Shown here in pieces: positions 24,351-37,500 of a DNA stretch of 64,000 bases. Position numbers and translations under genes: made by a program. The DNA comes from Lantana camara (Eukaryota > Streptophyta > Magnoliopsida > Lamiales > Verbenaceae): the NCBI GenBank assembly GCA_037501455.1, contig CM074862.1, forward strand, positions 63,147,501-63,211,500. Direction: 5' to 3'. The notes under the pieces are model-generated. The model was given only the letters and a program-made list of their open reading frames with translations, was not told the DNA's origin and searched no databases. Every line of letters begins with the position of its first letter. Position 1 is the first letter of the stretch.

Positions 24351-24370
24351 GTGTAATATATATATATTTT
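24114..24370. repeat. AT dinucleotide arrays with TGCATG spacer
   Basis: Two long (TA)n runs (about 24114-24161 and 24287-24346) separated by TGCATG-rich sequence. The 5' LTR copy has only one short run at the same place, so this is local expansion after insertion. Confidence 0.8.
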
Positions 24371-25054
24371 ATATATTAAGTAATTTATTTGAATTTTTAG
24401 AATTTAATTGTTATCTATTTCGCGTATTTAATTATCGATCATGACTTGAATGTTTTATTTATCTAATTTCTAATTGTAAACGTGAAATAGTACGTGTTAC
24501 GATTGTTAGATGAAATTCTTGGATTCATTTGACGTAAAATGTGAAGATATTAATTTGAAACGAAATTATGAGTCTAAAGTGGTATGATATTATTTCATGA
24601 AATGTGACCTTTTAATTGGGGAATTTTATGTTATGACTTATAGACTTAAATTATAGAATTGATTGATCCATTTTATGTGTTACACATTTAAATGATTTGA
24701 ATGCCTTTGTTGTGTTAATTTATAAATGTAAACTGGATATATTTGAGTTACAAGTGTTATAGGAAATTCATGACTTGAAATGCTATGAATCATGAAAGTA
24801 TGGAAATGAATGAACATGAAACCTTCATGTATTAGATACACTTGAATGAATTACGAAAGATATGAAACGTTTGGACTTGAAACCTCCGTGTATTGAATGT
24901 CCTTGAATGATTGACTTGTTTATATGCTCTAGATGCATTGATGGTACACATGAACATGTTCATGATATAACGTCATCTCTTATGCATTCATATCATGTTC
25001 ATTGCATGCCGTGCGTCTTATATGGTTCATTGGAGTCTTGAGTCTCACGAACAT

Positions 25055-27709
25055 TGTAGCACCCTAAACCCCAGAGCACTACATCCCCCGCACTATAGCC
25101 CCGATCCACGTATGAAATGGGAAGTCCATACATAAACCAGAACTATAGCGAACGGGTGACAATAAAATGACGGGCTAGGCGGGACACTCTCCCCAGTCAA
25201 AAAAACCAAACATGATAACGAAAGCGGAAGCAATAAAATCATTCATACATATAGGTACCATATTTACCAATTAGATACGTATAGATACCAACTTAACTAT
25301 CAATACATTATCATCTCTTAATAATATACATACTTAAGTATCCAAAACATGACCATAACGATCATAACATGAAATGTCTCAAAAGTACTTTACATGAAAG
25401 GTACGGTACTAAACTTGTGAAAATGCAAAAGACGACCGGACACCCGCCTAGCACGACCACGCTCAAAGTGTACCTGAAAAGTGAAGTATCAGTCTACCGA
25501 AGACTGAGTGAGGGGCAATAAATATGTATAACACACATCACATGCAAGTTGTAGTCTCGGGTGAAGACTTTGGAAATGAAAGGAATATATAATTCAAGAA
25601 ACTTGATCTTTGCCCGAGATTACAACCAATCATTTTATCACATTTATTTAATCATGCTTGTCGATGTCATGAATATGTGGCCCTGGCGAGCAAGGGCAAA
25701 TCTCCAACCGAACTCCCAATCGTGAACAATACGTGATCATGCTTGCTTGCTTGATAAATACGTGGTCATGCAATTTATTTAGTGCTCACATAAACAATTT
25801 CATGCTTGAAATCATGCAATAACCCGAGGATAACCCGACATGCCGGATTAATCCCCAGTCTCCTTCTTCCTCCGGGTGATAACGAGTTTGCAAGGCTCGA
25901 CTATCCACGACATGGTGTGTGTAGAGGATATGACCCTCTAGACACGGAACTCCTTCCACCACTAATCTCCTAGTGGCTTCGGGGGTGATCCCAACAATGT
26001 GAGGATAATTCAGGAGTTACCCGTCAGCCCTTGCTTTCCCGGTTGGCTCAAGAATTACCCTCGGGCCCACGTGCAATCATGTACTCGCCAAACATGCTTG
26101 AAATCATTACTTGCTTGCTTGAAATATTCATGGTTTTGAAATCATTTATAAGTATAGTATATTTTGGCCGAAATAGCACATAAGGGTGGTAGGGTCCTAT
26201 ATACATAACCTATAACCTCACCTTTCCTTGCAAAATACAATAAAGAAGTGTTCTAAGGAGCTTGCTCCCCGTCCACGCCCTCGTGACCTGTGCAAACACG
26301 ATGTATATTAGTGAGACATGACCTAAAATGACCAAAATATGAAGAACGGCGGAAATGTATCGAGACGACCACGAAAATACAATGTGGCATGATAACATAT
26401 TGTTTCACAGCATATTAGCACATATTATAGCAATTCGGGGTCAAAGAAGTCGTTGGATCGAGGGGTCATTTTCGTAATTTTATGCAGTGAATTTTGTTCT
26501 GCATTCCAGGTGGGAAAGGCCGTTCCGGTTCCCTTTGCAAAATGGGAACGGTCGTTCCCATGAGTTCCCCAAAACGCGCCAACGATTTTTAAAAATAAAA
26601 GTGGGAACGACCCTTCCGGCAGCAAGGCCAAAGTGGGAACGACCGTTCCCATGCTCGGCCGCCCAGTTCATTTGAAAAGGTGGGAGCACCCGTTCCCACA
26701 ATGCCTTGAGGCTGGGAACGGTCGTTCCCAGTTTCTGCAATTTGAAGAACAGAGCAAAAACAGGGGATGCTCACGGGAATGATCAACAAAGCCACCAAAT
26801 TCCATTTTACAATTAACAAAGTCATGATTTCTGGAAATATACATGTATACTTGCTCAAGAAATGATATTATAACATTCAAACACTCAAAGCATGCAATAT
26901 TATCAAGAATTCATGATTTCAAGTTCATGATCACACTTGATCATTCATGCCAAATTTTCAAGGATTCAAGCTATAACTCATGCCATAATTCATGAAATGA
27001 TCTCATAATCATGTTTCTAATTCTAATTAATTCATCTACCACATAATTCCCAAACCCTAACCATATCAAATATGAGCAAGAATCATCACTTCCATGCAAA
27101 CCAACCTTGAAAACTAAGAAATGAAGAAGGTAGATGATGATGATGATGATCTCCCTAAAGCTTGGCAAAATTCTTGAGATTCTTGAAGAAAAAGGCAAAA
27201 TTCTCCTTCCTTTCTTTGCTTCTTGATACCGAGAGAGAGAGAGCAAGTTGTTGGGAAATTTTTGGATAGAAAATGATCAAGAAAGAAGCTTGGAGATGCA
27301 TTACGTAAAACCCATTTTTGAAATGTATGAAATGTGCCAATTTGCCAATTAATCCTCTAACTCATGAAAGTATGCAATGAAGTATACATAGTTTTAAAAT
27401 ATGATCAATTAGATCTTTGAAAGTTATGCAATTAAGTCCCTAGAATTTTAAAGAAATCTTCACTAGGGACAATTTGGTAATTTAAAACACTCTCGGTAAT
27501 TGTTTCATGCAATAAATATTTTCCGTGTCGTGAAATAATATTTTCAAGGATATGAATTCATATAATTCACATAGAGGATGTTTCGTGAATTTTATAAAAT
27601 TATGAATGCCGCGTAAGAATATATCATAAAATTAAAGAAATAAAATAAAACCTACGCTCAAACTCACACGTGGCGTGCTTACCTGTTCATCCGGAACCGG
27701 GCCGTTACA
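25055..27709 (-). mobile_element. Solo LTR in LARD1 3' LTR
   Basis: 2655 bp from TGTAGCACCC to GGGCCGTTACA, with exact duplication AACAT (25050-25054 and 27710-27714). No internal region, so it is a recombined solo LTR. The conserved terminal block lies at its left end (CCCCCGCACTATAG, CGAACGGG), showing minus orientation. Putative intron 1 runs 27105 to 26287 (weak donor CAAG/GTTGG, acceptor TTTGCACAG). Intron 2 has donor AAAG/GTGAGGTT near 26221 and acceptor CACTTTTCAG/GTACAC near 25473, preceded by hairpin CAGTCT-TCGGT-AGACTG. Confidence 0.9.
26512..26729. repeat. Array of GGGAACGGTCGTTCCC-type palindromes
   Basis: Six related palindromes start at about 26512 (degenerate), 26544, 26603 (degenerate), 26635, 26682 (degenerate) and 26714. 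Steps are 32, 59, 32, 47 and 32 bp. Intact copies have 7-bp arms GGGAACG/CGTTCCC. They lie in the putative intron 1 of this LTR, the place where other LTRs have CCGGCCGG palindromes. Confidence 0.8.
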
Positions 27710-28660
27710 AACATGTTACATTGTCTTTTGCGTAGTTTCCTCCAGGGCGGAGATACCGGGTTCATAGGACACTTTCGAGTCTTCTTGGTTTGTTCGGTAA
27801 GAGGCGTACAAGTGGGTTTCTCTTCTATTTAGTTAAATGATCCTAGATACTCCCAACGTGTAAAGATTTCAGCCAAAAGTATATATGTATATAGAGTCGT
27901 TTTCCTGAGTCAATGATTTTAAACGTAAGCCCTTATTTTGTGAACCTACCAAATGTTTTGGCGAGAAAAGAAAGAATGTTATGCACAGAATGGGGCCCAG
28001 GGGCTTGGTGTGAGTGGTGACCCGAGGAGGCATGGGCTGACGGTGATCCCCCACACTAGTCCCACCAATGTACGGCGTAACCAGACCTCGTTAGGAGTTA
28101 GCGAGGAATGGACGCTGAGTGCCACTAGGGGAGTCATGAAACCCTTTTGGTCAATGAATGGATGGTTCAGACCGATCATGTGACACCCTAGACGGAGGGC
28201 CCCACATCCCCCGCACTATGAGCCCCGTCCACCCATGAAATGGAAAGTCCATACATGAACTAAGCTCATAGCGAACGGAGACAGAAATAAAAAAAAACAA
28301 CCCTGTGCTAGGCGGGACTAGACCCTACCAACAAATCAACAGGAACTGAGCAGCAGGAATAAGGCAGTCATGTTCACAACCAATATGTAAAACAATACAA
28401 GCAGGAAAGTAAAACGGGTTCAACTATAGAAAATAAAACCTGTCCTAACCTGTCCCGAATTCAATACAATGTAATACATACAAACGGGTTCAACTGGGGC
28501 CCTAGAATCCTGTCACGAGTTAAAGAAAGCAGTAAAGATATAATATGGCCGACATGGCCTAATCCAATATAGGAAATGAAACAACACTAAGATGTCGTGC
28601 AGGCAGGACCAAGACTCGACCAAAAGACCTCAAAAGATTCCCGCCTAACGACCACTAAAC

Positions 28661-29577
28661 CTGTAAGACAAGACTAAAAACAACGAGAGGGAGGGGTCAG
28701 CCAACTGACTGAGTGAAGGGGTTAACACACACACATATATATATAAACAGGCAATCAGGCAGACATAGTTCCACTGTACGTTATTAAAACAGGAAACAGG
28801 AATAAGAGTTAGAAGTAAATTAATAGGTACGGGTGGAATTATGTTCAAGCATGCAGGTCAGGTAAACAGGATATAATATGCATGTGTCGATATCCGTACG
28901 CCCCTGTTGATGCCCATTTTACCTTTATGATCCACGAGCTCCGGTGCTGAACAGGGACTGAGACATACCAGAGGTTACGGATGTCTATGTTTAATATTTT
29001 AGGGGACCCGGCGAGAACGGGTATTTATTCCATCCTGGACTCCACGTTTTCACTTATTACATGAACAGGAACAGGAGCAATTAAACAGTCAGGCAGGCAG
29101 GACTCAGGATCGTATAATTATCAATACAGGAAAACAAGTACAATTAAACCTCCTTCTCCGGTGATGGTTAGGGTAGCTAGCCCTAGCCATCCAGGCAGGA
29201 ATGATCTGTAGGTTCATGACTCCCCAGATCTGGAGCTCCTTCTTCCACCAAACCTCCTGGTGGATATCAGGATAGTCCAACAGGATGGGACCTATGCAAG
29301 AGTTCACCGTCGGCCCGATGCCTCCCCGATTCCCTCAATACACAAGCCCCTGGGCCCCAGGAACAGGAACAGAAACCACTCCGGCTAGTCCAGCGCTAGA
29401 AGAGCCGGGGGCACAGGCAAGATCTCGCAAAACAGGCTCAGGGTAACACATTCAGGATTTATAAAACATTTCCGGTACATAGCCGATATAAAAGATATGG
29501 ATAATTTGAATATTAAATCCATTTGGCTTAATTACAGCATGCAAGGTTATTGGTCATTTATAAAGAAAAACCCTCAC
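28661..29577 (-). other. Putative LTR intron 2 (LARD2)
   Basis: Donor TTGGAG/GTGAGGGTTT and acceptor TTGTCTTACAG/GTTTAGTGG. It aligns with intron 2 in the other LTR families and is repeated in the other LARD2 LTR. Confidence 0.45.
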
Positions 29578-29642
29578 CTCCAAGTGCAAGAAAGAAGCAG
29601 GAGAACGACCACGAAACCGGAAGGTCTCCACCAAGGAGATCA

Positions 29643-30832
29643 CTGAATAAGACAGAAGATACAGTGTACTTGTGAGACACGACTCAAAATGGAACCAAGT
29701 AGGACGCACGGCAAGAATGTTTATGAAATGATAAAACTTGTCATGACGTGTTTCAATATGAAATAAAGCATAAGAATTTCATGGAATGGTGTGATCGTGT
29801 TCATATGTTCAATTACTCAGACGAATTCAATTCATATACAAAGCACGAGTTCATACAATCAAGTTTAGGCAAGTAAAGACCAATGAGTGTCACATAAGAG
29901 CATAAATACCAAATAAGTAAGCATATAATTCATATAAGTCACATACGGGAGGCAAAGGGGTGAAAGGAATGCAAGAAGAACGGTTTTGGCGAAGTTTAGT
30001 AAAAGCTGACAGTTTTCGGAGATGCACAAGCTGTAGGAAAATGGAAATATCTTGAGTTCTATAAATTGGAATTGGGTTTTGCTTCTTGGGAATGAAACTA
30101 GACACATATACCTTTAAAATTATGTATGGCACGAAATTTGGTTCAAAGCGAGGAGAAAATGGCGTAAGTTTAAACTTGGATGAAAGCAGATTTCGGGCGA
30201 AGTGGCGACACCAAAAAGAATTGATTATATCTCACAAATGGGAGAAGATATTGAGATGATTCCAATTGGAGTTGTATTAGACTTCAAGAGGTTTCCAACG
30301 GTTCAAAAATCAGGTCAATTGGAGTTCGGACGAGGGAGTAACCGGCCGGGTAAAAACAAGGCAGAAATTTACCCGGCCGGGGAGAACAGGCGCAGAAAAC
30401 CTTCTGTAACACACTACCCGCCCGGGTACTTTTGTGGGCAAAAACTACCCGGCCGGGTAGTCCTCCAGAACAGCCAAAAACGTAGAAAAACAGGGGAAAC
30501 TCGCGGGAGAAGAAAACCAAACCCCCAAACCCCTCAAAACTCAACCACAAGCACCCAAAACACCAAACAACAAGTATATAACTCAAATACAACATTAGGT
30601 CACAAAGAAAACCAATATACCAAGCTTTGATTCATCAAATTATGCATCAAGAAACCCCAAAATGGCAAGTGATCAAATATGGTCCAAGTTTCATGTATCT
30701 CAAGATATATAAGCATGTATCAACTCAAAATCATCATATATAACTCATATTAATCCAAGAACTAAGCAAGAATCAAAAGCCCTAACAAAAACTCCAAAAA
30801 CCTCATCAACCAAACTCAAAGCTAGAACTCAC
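29643..30832 (-). other. Putative LTR intron 1 (LARD2)
   Basis: Donor CTCTTGAG/GTGAGTTC after a leader of plant 5' UTR character; acceptor TCTGTCTTATTCAG/TGATCTCC. The acceptor context TCAG/TGATCTCC recurs in the truncated LTR at 56511. Confidence 0.45.
30341..30460. repeat. Four CCGG palindromes in LARD2 LTR
   Basis: ACCGGCCGGGT (30341), ACCCGGCCGGGG (30371), TACCCGCCCGGGTA (30415) and CTACCCGGCCGGGTAG (30445). The centres are spaced about 30, 45 and 31 bp, close to the LARD1 pattern. The other LTR repeats them at about 36744-36864 with a few point changes. Confidence 0.8.
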
Positions 30833-31431
30833 CTCAAGAGGAAAAGGAATGGAGGAAGGAAAGGGATGGTTTGAAGCTTGAAATCCTTGCCCAAAGTTGG
30901 TTAGAAATCTTGTTGCTTCCTTGCTTGATGATCAACGAAATGGAGAACGGAAGAAAAGGAAGGGTTTGGCTTGGTTCTTGTGGAAGAAATGAAGAACAAG
31001 AGTTATGTGTGTGGTTGAGTGTTTGGATCGGTATTAGTGGGTGCAAGAAAGGGAGAAATTGCAAAAAGGTCCTCCAAGAATTCAAATGCATGCTCTCAAG
31101 TCCACAATAATATGAATATTACAAATTAATCCATATCACATTAGCAATTAGGTCCAAAAAGGTTAACAATAAATTAATTTAAGGACAATTAGGCATAATT
31201 CTTGCAATTGAAATTTATTTAAACACTTAATCATGCTCGGGGAAACAAATATACAATTCACGTAATAAACTTCACAAAGACTAGAAAATTTATATCATAT
31301 AATTGTAGGTATTCAAGTCAAGAGAATTAAAATAACGCAATTAGGTAGAAAAAGGAATCAAGTAAATCCTAAATCTAAAACTCACACGCGTGGCGTGCGC
31401 ACCTGTACGGCCGAGAAATCGGGGTGTCACA

Positions 31432-31447
31432 ACCTCTCCCCCTTAAG
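31432..31447 (-). other. LARD2 polypurine tract
   Basis: On the minus strand CTTAAGGGGGAGAGGT, directly before the 3' LTR and nearly the same as the LARD1 tract. Confidence 0.85.
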
Positions 31448-34400
31448 AGGACCTGGTCCCCAGGTCCACTGCCTCGAGTTCTGGACTCTTAAGCAGCTCT
31501 CCCGTGTTCATCCCACTCGGGTTAGCAACTCCCCGTCAGGAATTAGTTCGGAAAAGGTCTTCAAGCCACAAGGGGTCTTCAGTTGTTGCTAAGCCACGAC
31601 CCTTAACTCACCGAAGCCTAAACTCTCGGAATTCTATCAAACAAAGCAAGTAGTGCAACAGAGAGAGAGAACCCCGTCTCTCGAACAGACAATGAGAGAA
31701 CCCCGTCTCTCAAACACAAAGAAAGAGAAACTCTCAAGCTCTCAAAACAATACTTAAATAAACAATCACACATCAATCACACAAGAAACAAGTAGGGGAA
31801 ATCAATTACATCAAGTATCAATCACATAAAAGCAGTTAATACAACAAGCAATCAAAGCACTTAAGATCATAAGATTATTCGAATGAAAGTTGCATGTATG
31901 CATATGCCATGGATGCCTGATGTACCGTTCACCATTGCTCAGGAATCTTCCATCGTAGTGCTCCGATTCAATCACCTAATTTGCTCTTGGAGATTCCTCT
32001 ACCGTTTGTGCCATGTATTGAAATCCCCTGTATGTTCATTACTTCAACGACCACTAAGTCTCCCTTCCATAATCTTTTCCTTTATCCTTTCTAAACAATG
32101 CGGTCCAAAATTTCTGATATTGAGTTTGTGCTTGAACTTAACCCAATTAATTCATCCTTCTCCACCAATTATACTCAACCTCCTCAGACACTTCAGCTAA
32201 TCTTTAGTAACTCAAATTCCATACTCCAATCCTAATAACATCCCCGGTTAATCTTGAAAAACGACAGATGAGACGGTAACCCATCATTTTATGTTATGTA
32301 TTTTCCTTCTAGGTATTCCTGTTCCAACGTTAGGTTGAATTAACTCTCATTTTCGACACTTGAATCGATTCTAACTTCGTCTATCTGTTACCCTGTCTTA
32401 TAGTTTCAAATCCCAAGCATTCGTTGAATTCGTATCTTCACCCTTCTAAGCATTTATCTCTTCAAATATTATTCTCAAATCTTCATTCACTTCGATCTTG
32501 AAATTCCCTTGAACGTTAAACCTTCCATTTCATCTCTTGCCACTGGCGTAGAATCTAGTTACTTGTTGACTCTTGCATTTCCATGGTTCTCACTAGGAGT
32601 GATCCATTCGAGCACAACCACGAATTTAAGTTATTTCCCGGTCAAGCTCTCCCCCTTAAGAATTCCTATCCCTAATCGTTGAACTCGTTACATTGCTTCT
32701 TGAATTGAAGATTCTCACTTCTTTAACTAGCTTCCTTGGTGTAAATGGTCCTCGCTATTAAACGTATTTGGTGACCTTACTGACATTCACTTTGAAGTGT
32801 TTGGTAGGGACGACAACCTACTTCCTTCACTCCAAGCTCCAGTTGTACTTCACAGGCCTCCTTATTTTCCTTTCCCTTTCATTCCATGTACCTTGCAATC
32901 CAACATTTTTCTTGTCTTGATCTGAGTAAGACCCCATCGGAGTAACACTTGATGAACGAAGTGGGAGAAATTTCCTACCAAGTAAACACTAAATAATGCA
33001 TGTTGGATTAAGATGCCAATGCACCTAGCAAACAATTAAGGATGCAACACATTGAAGAAATTATCAAGTAGAAATGCACGCACACTTATAAGTAAAGGAG
33101 ATTAAATAACTTAATACGACGCATGATGCACGTGCCATGAATGCAATACACCTGTCACCGTGGTGGTAAGATTTAGCTCTGCAACGTGTTCCTTATTCCT
33201 CTAATTACGAACTTGCTTTGACTTGTTGATCATCCCTTATTTTCCCACGGTCTTCAAGATTTCTATGAATGTTCATGCATCAGCTTGTATATCTCCATGG
33301 TCCGAGATCACGACCTCTTGAATCCAAATTCTTCTACGTCCATGGATTTAGTGTCTTGACTTTTCATAATAACCGGTCTTCCACTCGTTATCCCGAATCT
33401 TTCTCCAAGTGTCACCTCTAATGAAGTCCCCTTGATTTCTGTTATGAATTCGAATCGATAGTAGAACTTATCGTTTACTTGCTTACACTTGAGCACATAA
33501 TTTCCCTCCAATAGCTCTTTGTCTTTCTTTATCGTTTCCATTTGTTGCTCCATATCTCCCAATTCGACCTCACAACACGGTAATTCAGCTTGGATCGCGT
33601 TGATTGATTTTCTAAAACTCTATTCAATCCAACCTCTTCCTCACCCGGGATCCAAAGTATCTCTAGTGCTTCTTATTTTCTTTTCCCCCGAACTTAACTT
33701 GTAATAGTCTGATTTATTGGAAGTCTTTGTTTGCCGAGTTGTATCGTCCACCATTCAATGATCCTGATATATTCTAAATTTCCTACTTTGAACTTGAATT
33801 CACATAACTTGATTGATCGGCTACCACTAAACTTGGGAATTTCTCCATAAATCAATCTTCTCCCTTGACTTTAAACTTAGGAGTGGACAAATCACGACCT
33901 TCAATCTGAGTAAAGCAACTACCAAGAGAAATCTCTTAAGTGATCTGAACCCCTAACTAAAGTGCCTTCAAATTCCTTCACTCCAACCTCGAGTTAGATA
34001 ATCCCATGGAGTCCGATTAAAATCCCCTTTTGTTGTAGATGTGTAAGTGCTGATCTTTTAAGCTATAACCCCACACAATCGGTCCCGATTTCACCAAGTG
34101 TCCGTCTACTATGGTAAAATTTACAAAGTCCCAAATTCGAATCCCCTATCCCGGGCTCCTTCACTCAAACCTTAGCTCCAAATTAGTAAAGGCCATGAAT
34201 CTTGAATCCTTGAATATAACCTCCCGGTGCATTTCTCACTTCATTCGGTTTAAATGTAAAACCCGTGGTACTTATCACAGTCGTAGAAATTGGCCGTGGT
34301 TTGATATTATCTTCATAACCTGTAAATCATAACTTATTCCAAGAATATATGCATGCAATTAGTATATGCTCATGTCACATTTTCAACATGAAAAGTATGG

Positions 34401-34559
34401 ATTCGATGCAAGAGTGCAACATATAGTTCGATAAGATTCAAAACAAATGCATTTTCATGCTCAGCAACAATGCAACGCACACGTTATCAGGTAGTTCCTA
34501 AGCCGTACGACCCAGACTCGACAAGACACGACACTAGAACTCCGGTTTTGCAACCTGGA
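31448..34559 (-). other. LARD2 internal non-coding region
   Basis: About 3.1 kb with no retroviral domain. Two hairpin repeats GAGAGAACCCCGTCTCTC (31665 and 31694) mirror those of LARD1. The longest meaningful frame is at 33308-33600. The rest is pyrimidine-rich on the plus strand with stops in all frames. Confidence 0.6.
33308..33600 (-). pseudogene. Decayed coding-like stretch shared by LARD1 and LARD2
   Basis: An 84-codon frame (start 33562), extendable upstream through CCEVELG, reads GDMEQQMETIKKDKELLEG and is Lys/Glu-rich like a coiled coil. LARD1 has the counterpart at about 20040-20290. I recognise no family. Conservation between two otherwise non-coding elements suggests an ancestral protein; it could also be fast-decaying RNA-level homology. 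Confidence 0.4.
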
Positions 34560-34571
34560 GCTCTGATACCA
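34560..34571 (-). other. LARD2 primer binding site
   Basis: On the minus strand TGGTATCAGAGC, initiator tRNA-Met type, 8 bp from the 5' LTR. Confidence 0.9.
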
Positions 34572-34579
34572 CCTTAGGA

Positions 34580-37500
34580 TGTGACACCCTAGACGGAGAG
34601 CCCCACATCCCCCGCACTATGAGCCCCGTCCACCCATGAAATGGAAAGTCCATACATGAACTAAGCTCATAGCGAACGGAGACAGAAATAAAAAAAAACA
34701 ACCCTGTGCTAGGCGGAACTAGACCCTACCAACAAATCAACAGGAACTGAGTAGCAGGAATAAGGCAGTCATGTATTCACAACCAATATGTAAAACAATA
34801 CAAGCAGGAAAGTAAAACGGGTTCAACTATTGAAAATAAAACCTGTCCTAACCTGTCCTGAAATCAATACAATGTAATACATACAAACGGGTTCAACTGG
34901 GGCCCTAGAATCCTGTCCCGAGTTAAAGAAAGCAGTAAAGATATAATATGGCCGACATGGCCTAATCCAATATAGGAAATGAAACAACACTAAGATGTCG
35001 TGCAGGCAGGACCAAGACTCGACCAAAAGACCTCAAAAGATTCCCACCTAATGACCACTAAACCTGTAAGACAAGACTAAAAACAACGAGAGGGAGGGGT
35101 CAGCCAACTGACTGAGTGAAGGGGTTAACACACACACATATATATATAAACAGACAATCAGGCAGACATAGTTCCACTGTACATTATTAAAACAGGAAAC
35201 AGGAATAAGAGTTAGAAGTAAATTAATACGTACGGGTGGAATTATGTTCAAGCATGCAGGTCAGGTAAACAGGATATAATATGCATGTGTCGATATCCGT
35301 AAGCCCCTGTTGATGCCCACTTTACCTTTATGATCCACGAGCTCCGGTGCTGAATAGGGACTGAGACATACCAGAGGTTACGGATGTCTATGTTTAATAT
35401 TTTAGGGGACCCAGCGAGAACGGGTATTTATTCCATCCTGGACTCCACGTTTTCACTTATTACATGAACAGGAACAGGAGCAATTAAACAGTCAGGCAGG
35501 CAGGACTCAGGATCGTATAATTATCAATACAGGAAAACAAGTACAATTAAACCTCCTTCTCCGGTGATGGTTCGGGTAGCTAGCCCTAGCCATCCAGGCA
35601 GGAATGATCTGTAGGTTCATGACTCCCCAGATCTGGAGCTCCTTCTTCGACCAAACCTCCTGGTGGATATCAGGATAGTCCAACAAGATGGGACCTGCGC
35701 AAGAGTTCACCGTCGGCCCGATGGCTCCCCGGTTCCCTCAATACACAAGCCCCTGGGCCCCAGGAACAGGAACAGGAACCACTCTGGCTAGTCCAGCGCT
35801 AGAAGAGCCGGGGGCATAGGCAAGATCTCGCAAAACAGGCTCAGGGTAACACATTCAGGATTTATAAAACATTTTCGGTACATAGCCGATATAAAAGAGA
35901 TGGATAATTTGAATATTAAATCCATTTGGCTTAATTACAACATGCAAGGTTATTGGTCATTTATAAAGAAAAACCCTCACCTCCAAGTGCAAGAAAGAAG
36001 CAGGAGAAGGACCACGAAACCGGAAGATCTCCACCAAGGAGATCACTGAATAAGACAGAAGATACAGTGTACTTGTGAGACACGACTCAAAATGGAACCA
36101 AGTAGGACGCATGGCAAGAATGTTTATGAAATGATAAAACTTGTCATGACGTGTTTCAATATGAAATAAAGCATAAGAATTTCATGGAATGGTGTGATCG
36201 TGTTCATATGTTCAATTACTCAGACGAATTCAATTCATATACAAAGCACGAGTTCATACAATCAAGTTTAGGCAAGTAAAGACCAATGAGTGTCACATAA
36301 GAGCATAAATACCAACTAAGTAAGCATATAATTCATATAAGTCACATACGGGAGCCAAAGGGGTGAAAGGAATGCAAGAAGAACGGTTTTGGCGAAGTTT
36401 AGGAAAAGCTGACAGTTTTCGGGGATGCACAAGCTGTAGGAAAATGGAAATATCTTGAGTTCTATAAATTGGAATTGGGTTTTGCTTCTTGGGAATGAAA
36501 CTAGACACATATACCTTTAAAATTATATATGGCACGAAATTTGGTTCAAAGCGAGGAGAAAATGGCGTAAGTTTAAACTTGGATGAAAGCAGATTTCGGG
36601 CAAAGTGGCGACACCAAAAAGAATTGATTATATCTCACAAATGGGAGAAGATATTGAGATTATTCAAATTGGAGGTTCTAGTAGACTTCAAGAGGTTTCC
36701 AACGGTTCAAAAATCAGGTCAATCGGAGTTCGGACGAGGGAGTAACCGGCCGGGTAAAAACAAGGCAGAAATTTACTCGGCCGGGGAGAACATGCGCAGA
36801 AAACCTTCTGTAACACACTACCCGCCCGGGTACTTTTGTGGGCAAAAACTACCCGGCGGGGTAGTCCTCCAGAACAGCCAAAAACGTAGCAAAACAGGGG
36901 AAACTCACGGGAGAAGAAAACCAAACCCCCAAACCCCTCAAAACTCAACCACAAGCACCCAAAACACCAAACAACAAGTATATAACTCAAATACAACATT
37001 AGGTCACAAAGAAAACCAATATACCAAGCTTTGATTCATCAAATTATGCATCAAGAAACCCCAAAATGCCAAGTGATCAAATATGGTCCAAGTTTCATGT
37101 ATCTCAAGATATATAAGCATGTATCAACTCAAAATCATCATATATAACTCATATTAATCCAACTAAGCAAGAATCAAAAGCCCTAACAAAAACTCCAAAA
37201 ACCTCATCAACCAAACTCAAAGCTAGAACTCACCTCAAGAGAAAAAGGAATGGAGGAAGGAAAGTGATGGTTTGAAGCTTGAAATCCTTGCTCAAAGTTG
37301 GTTAGAAATCTTGTTGCTTCCTTGCTTGATGATCAACGAAATGGAGAAGGGAAGAAAAGGAAGGGTTTGGCTTGGTTCTTGTGGAAGAAATGAAGAACGA
37401 GAGTTGTGTGTGTGGTTGAGTGTTTGGATCGGTATTAGTGGGTGCAAGAAAGGGAAAAATTGCAAAAAGGTCCTCCAAGAATTCAAATGCATGCTCTCAA

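Larger units (their letters stand above)
28179..31431 (-). repeat. LARD2 3' LTR
   Basis: TGTGACACCC to GGTGTCACA. In minus-strand order: leader, donor CTTGAG/GTGAGTTC (30832), palindrome quartet (30460-30341), acceptor CTTATTCAG (29643), donor TTGGAG/GTGAGGG (29577), hairpin near 28690, acceptor CTTACAG/GTTTAG (28661), terminal block with CGAACGG and CCCCGCAC complements. The frames at 30202-30630 and 30284-30595 are incidental. Confidence 0.9.

Noticed and set aside
26512..26729. Possible CRISPR-like array because of regular 32-bp steps
   Set aside because: Plant nuclear DNA inside an LTR, units are palindromes with unequal steps and no unique spacers of fixed length.
30202..30630. 142-codon plus-strand frame and longer copy at 36489-37034
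   Set aside because: Antisense to the LARD2 LTR and built across its GC palindromes; no known domain.
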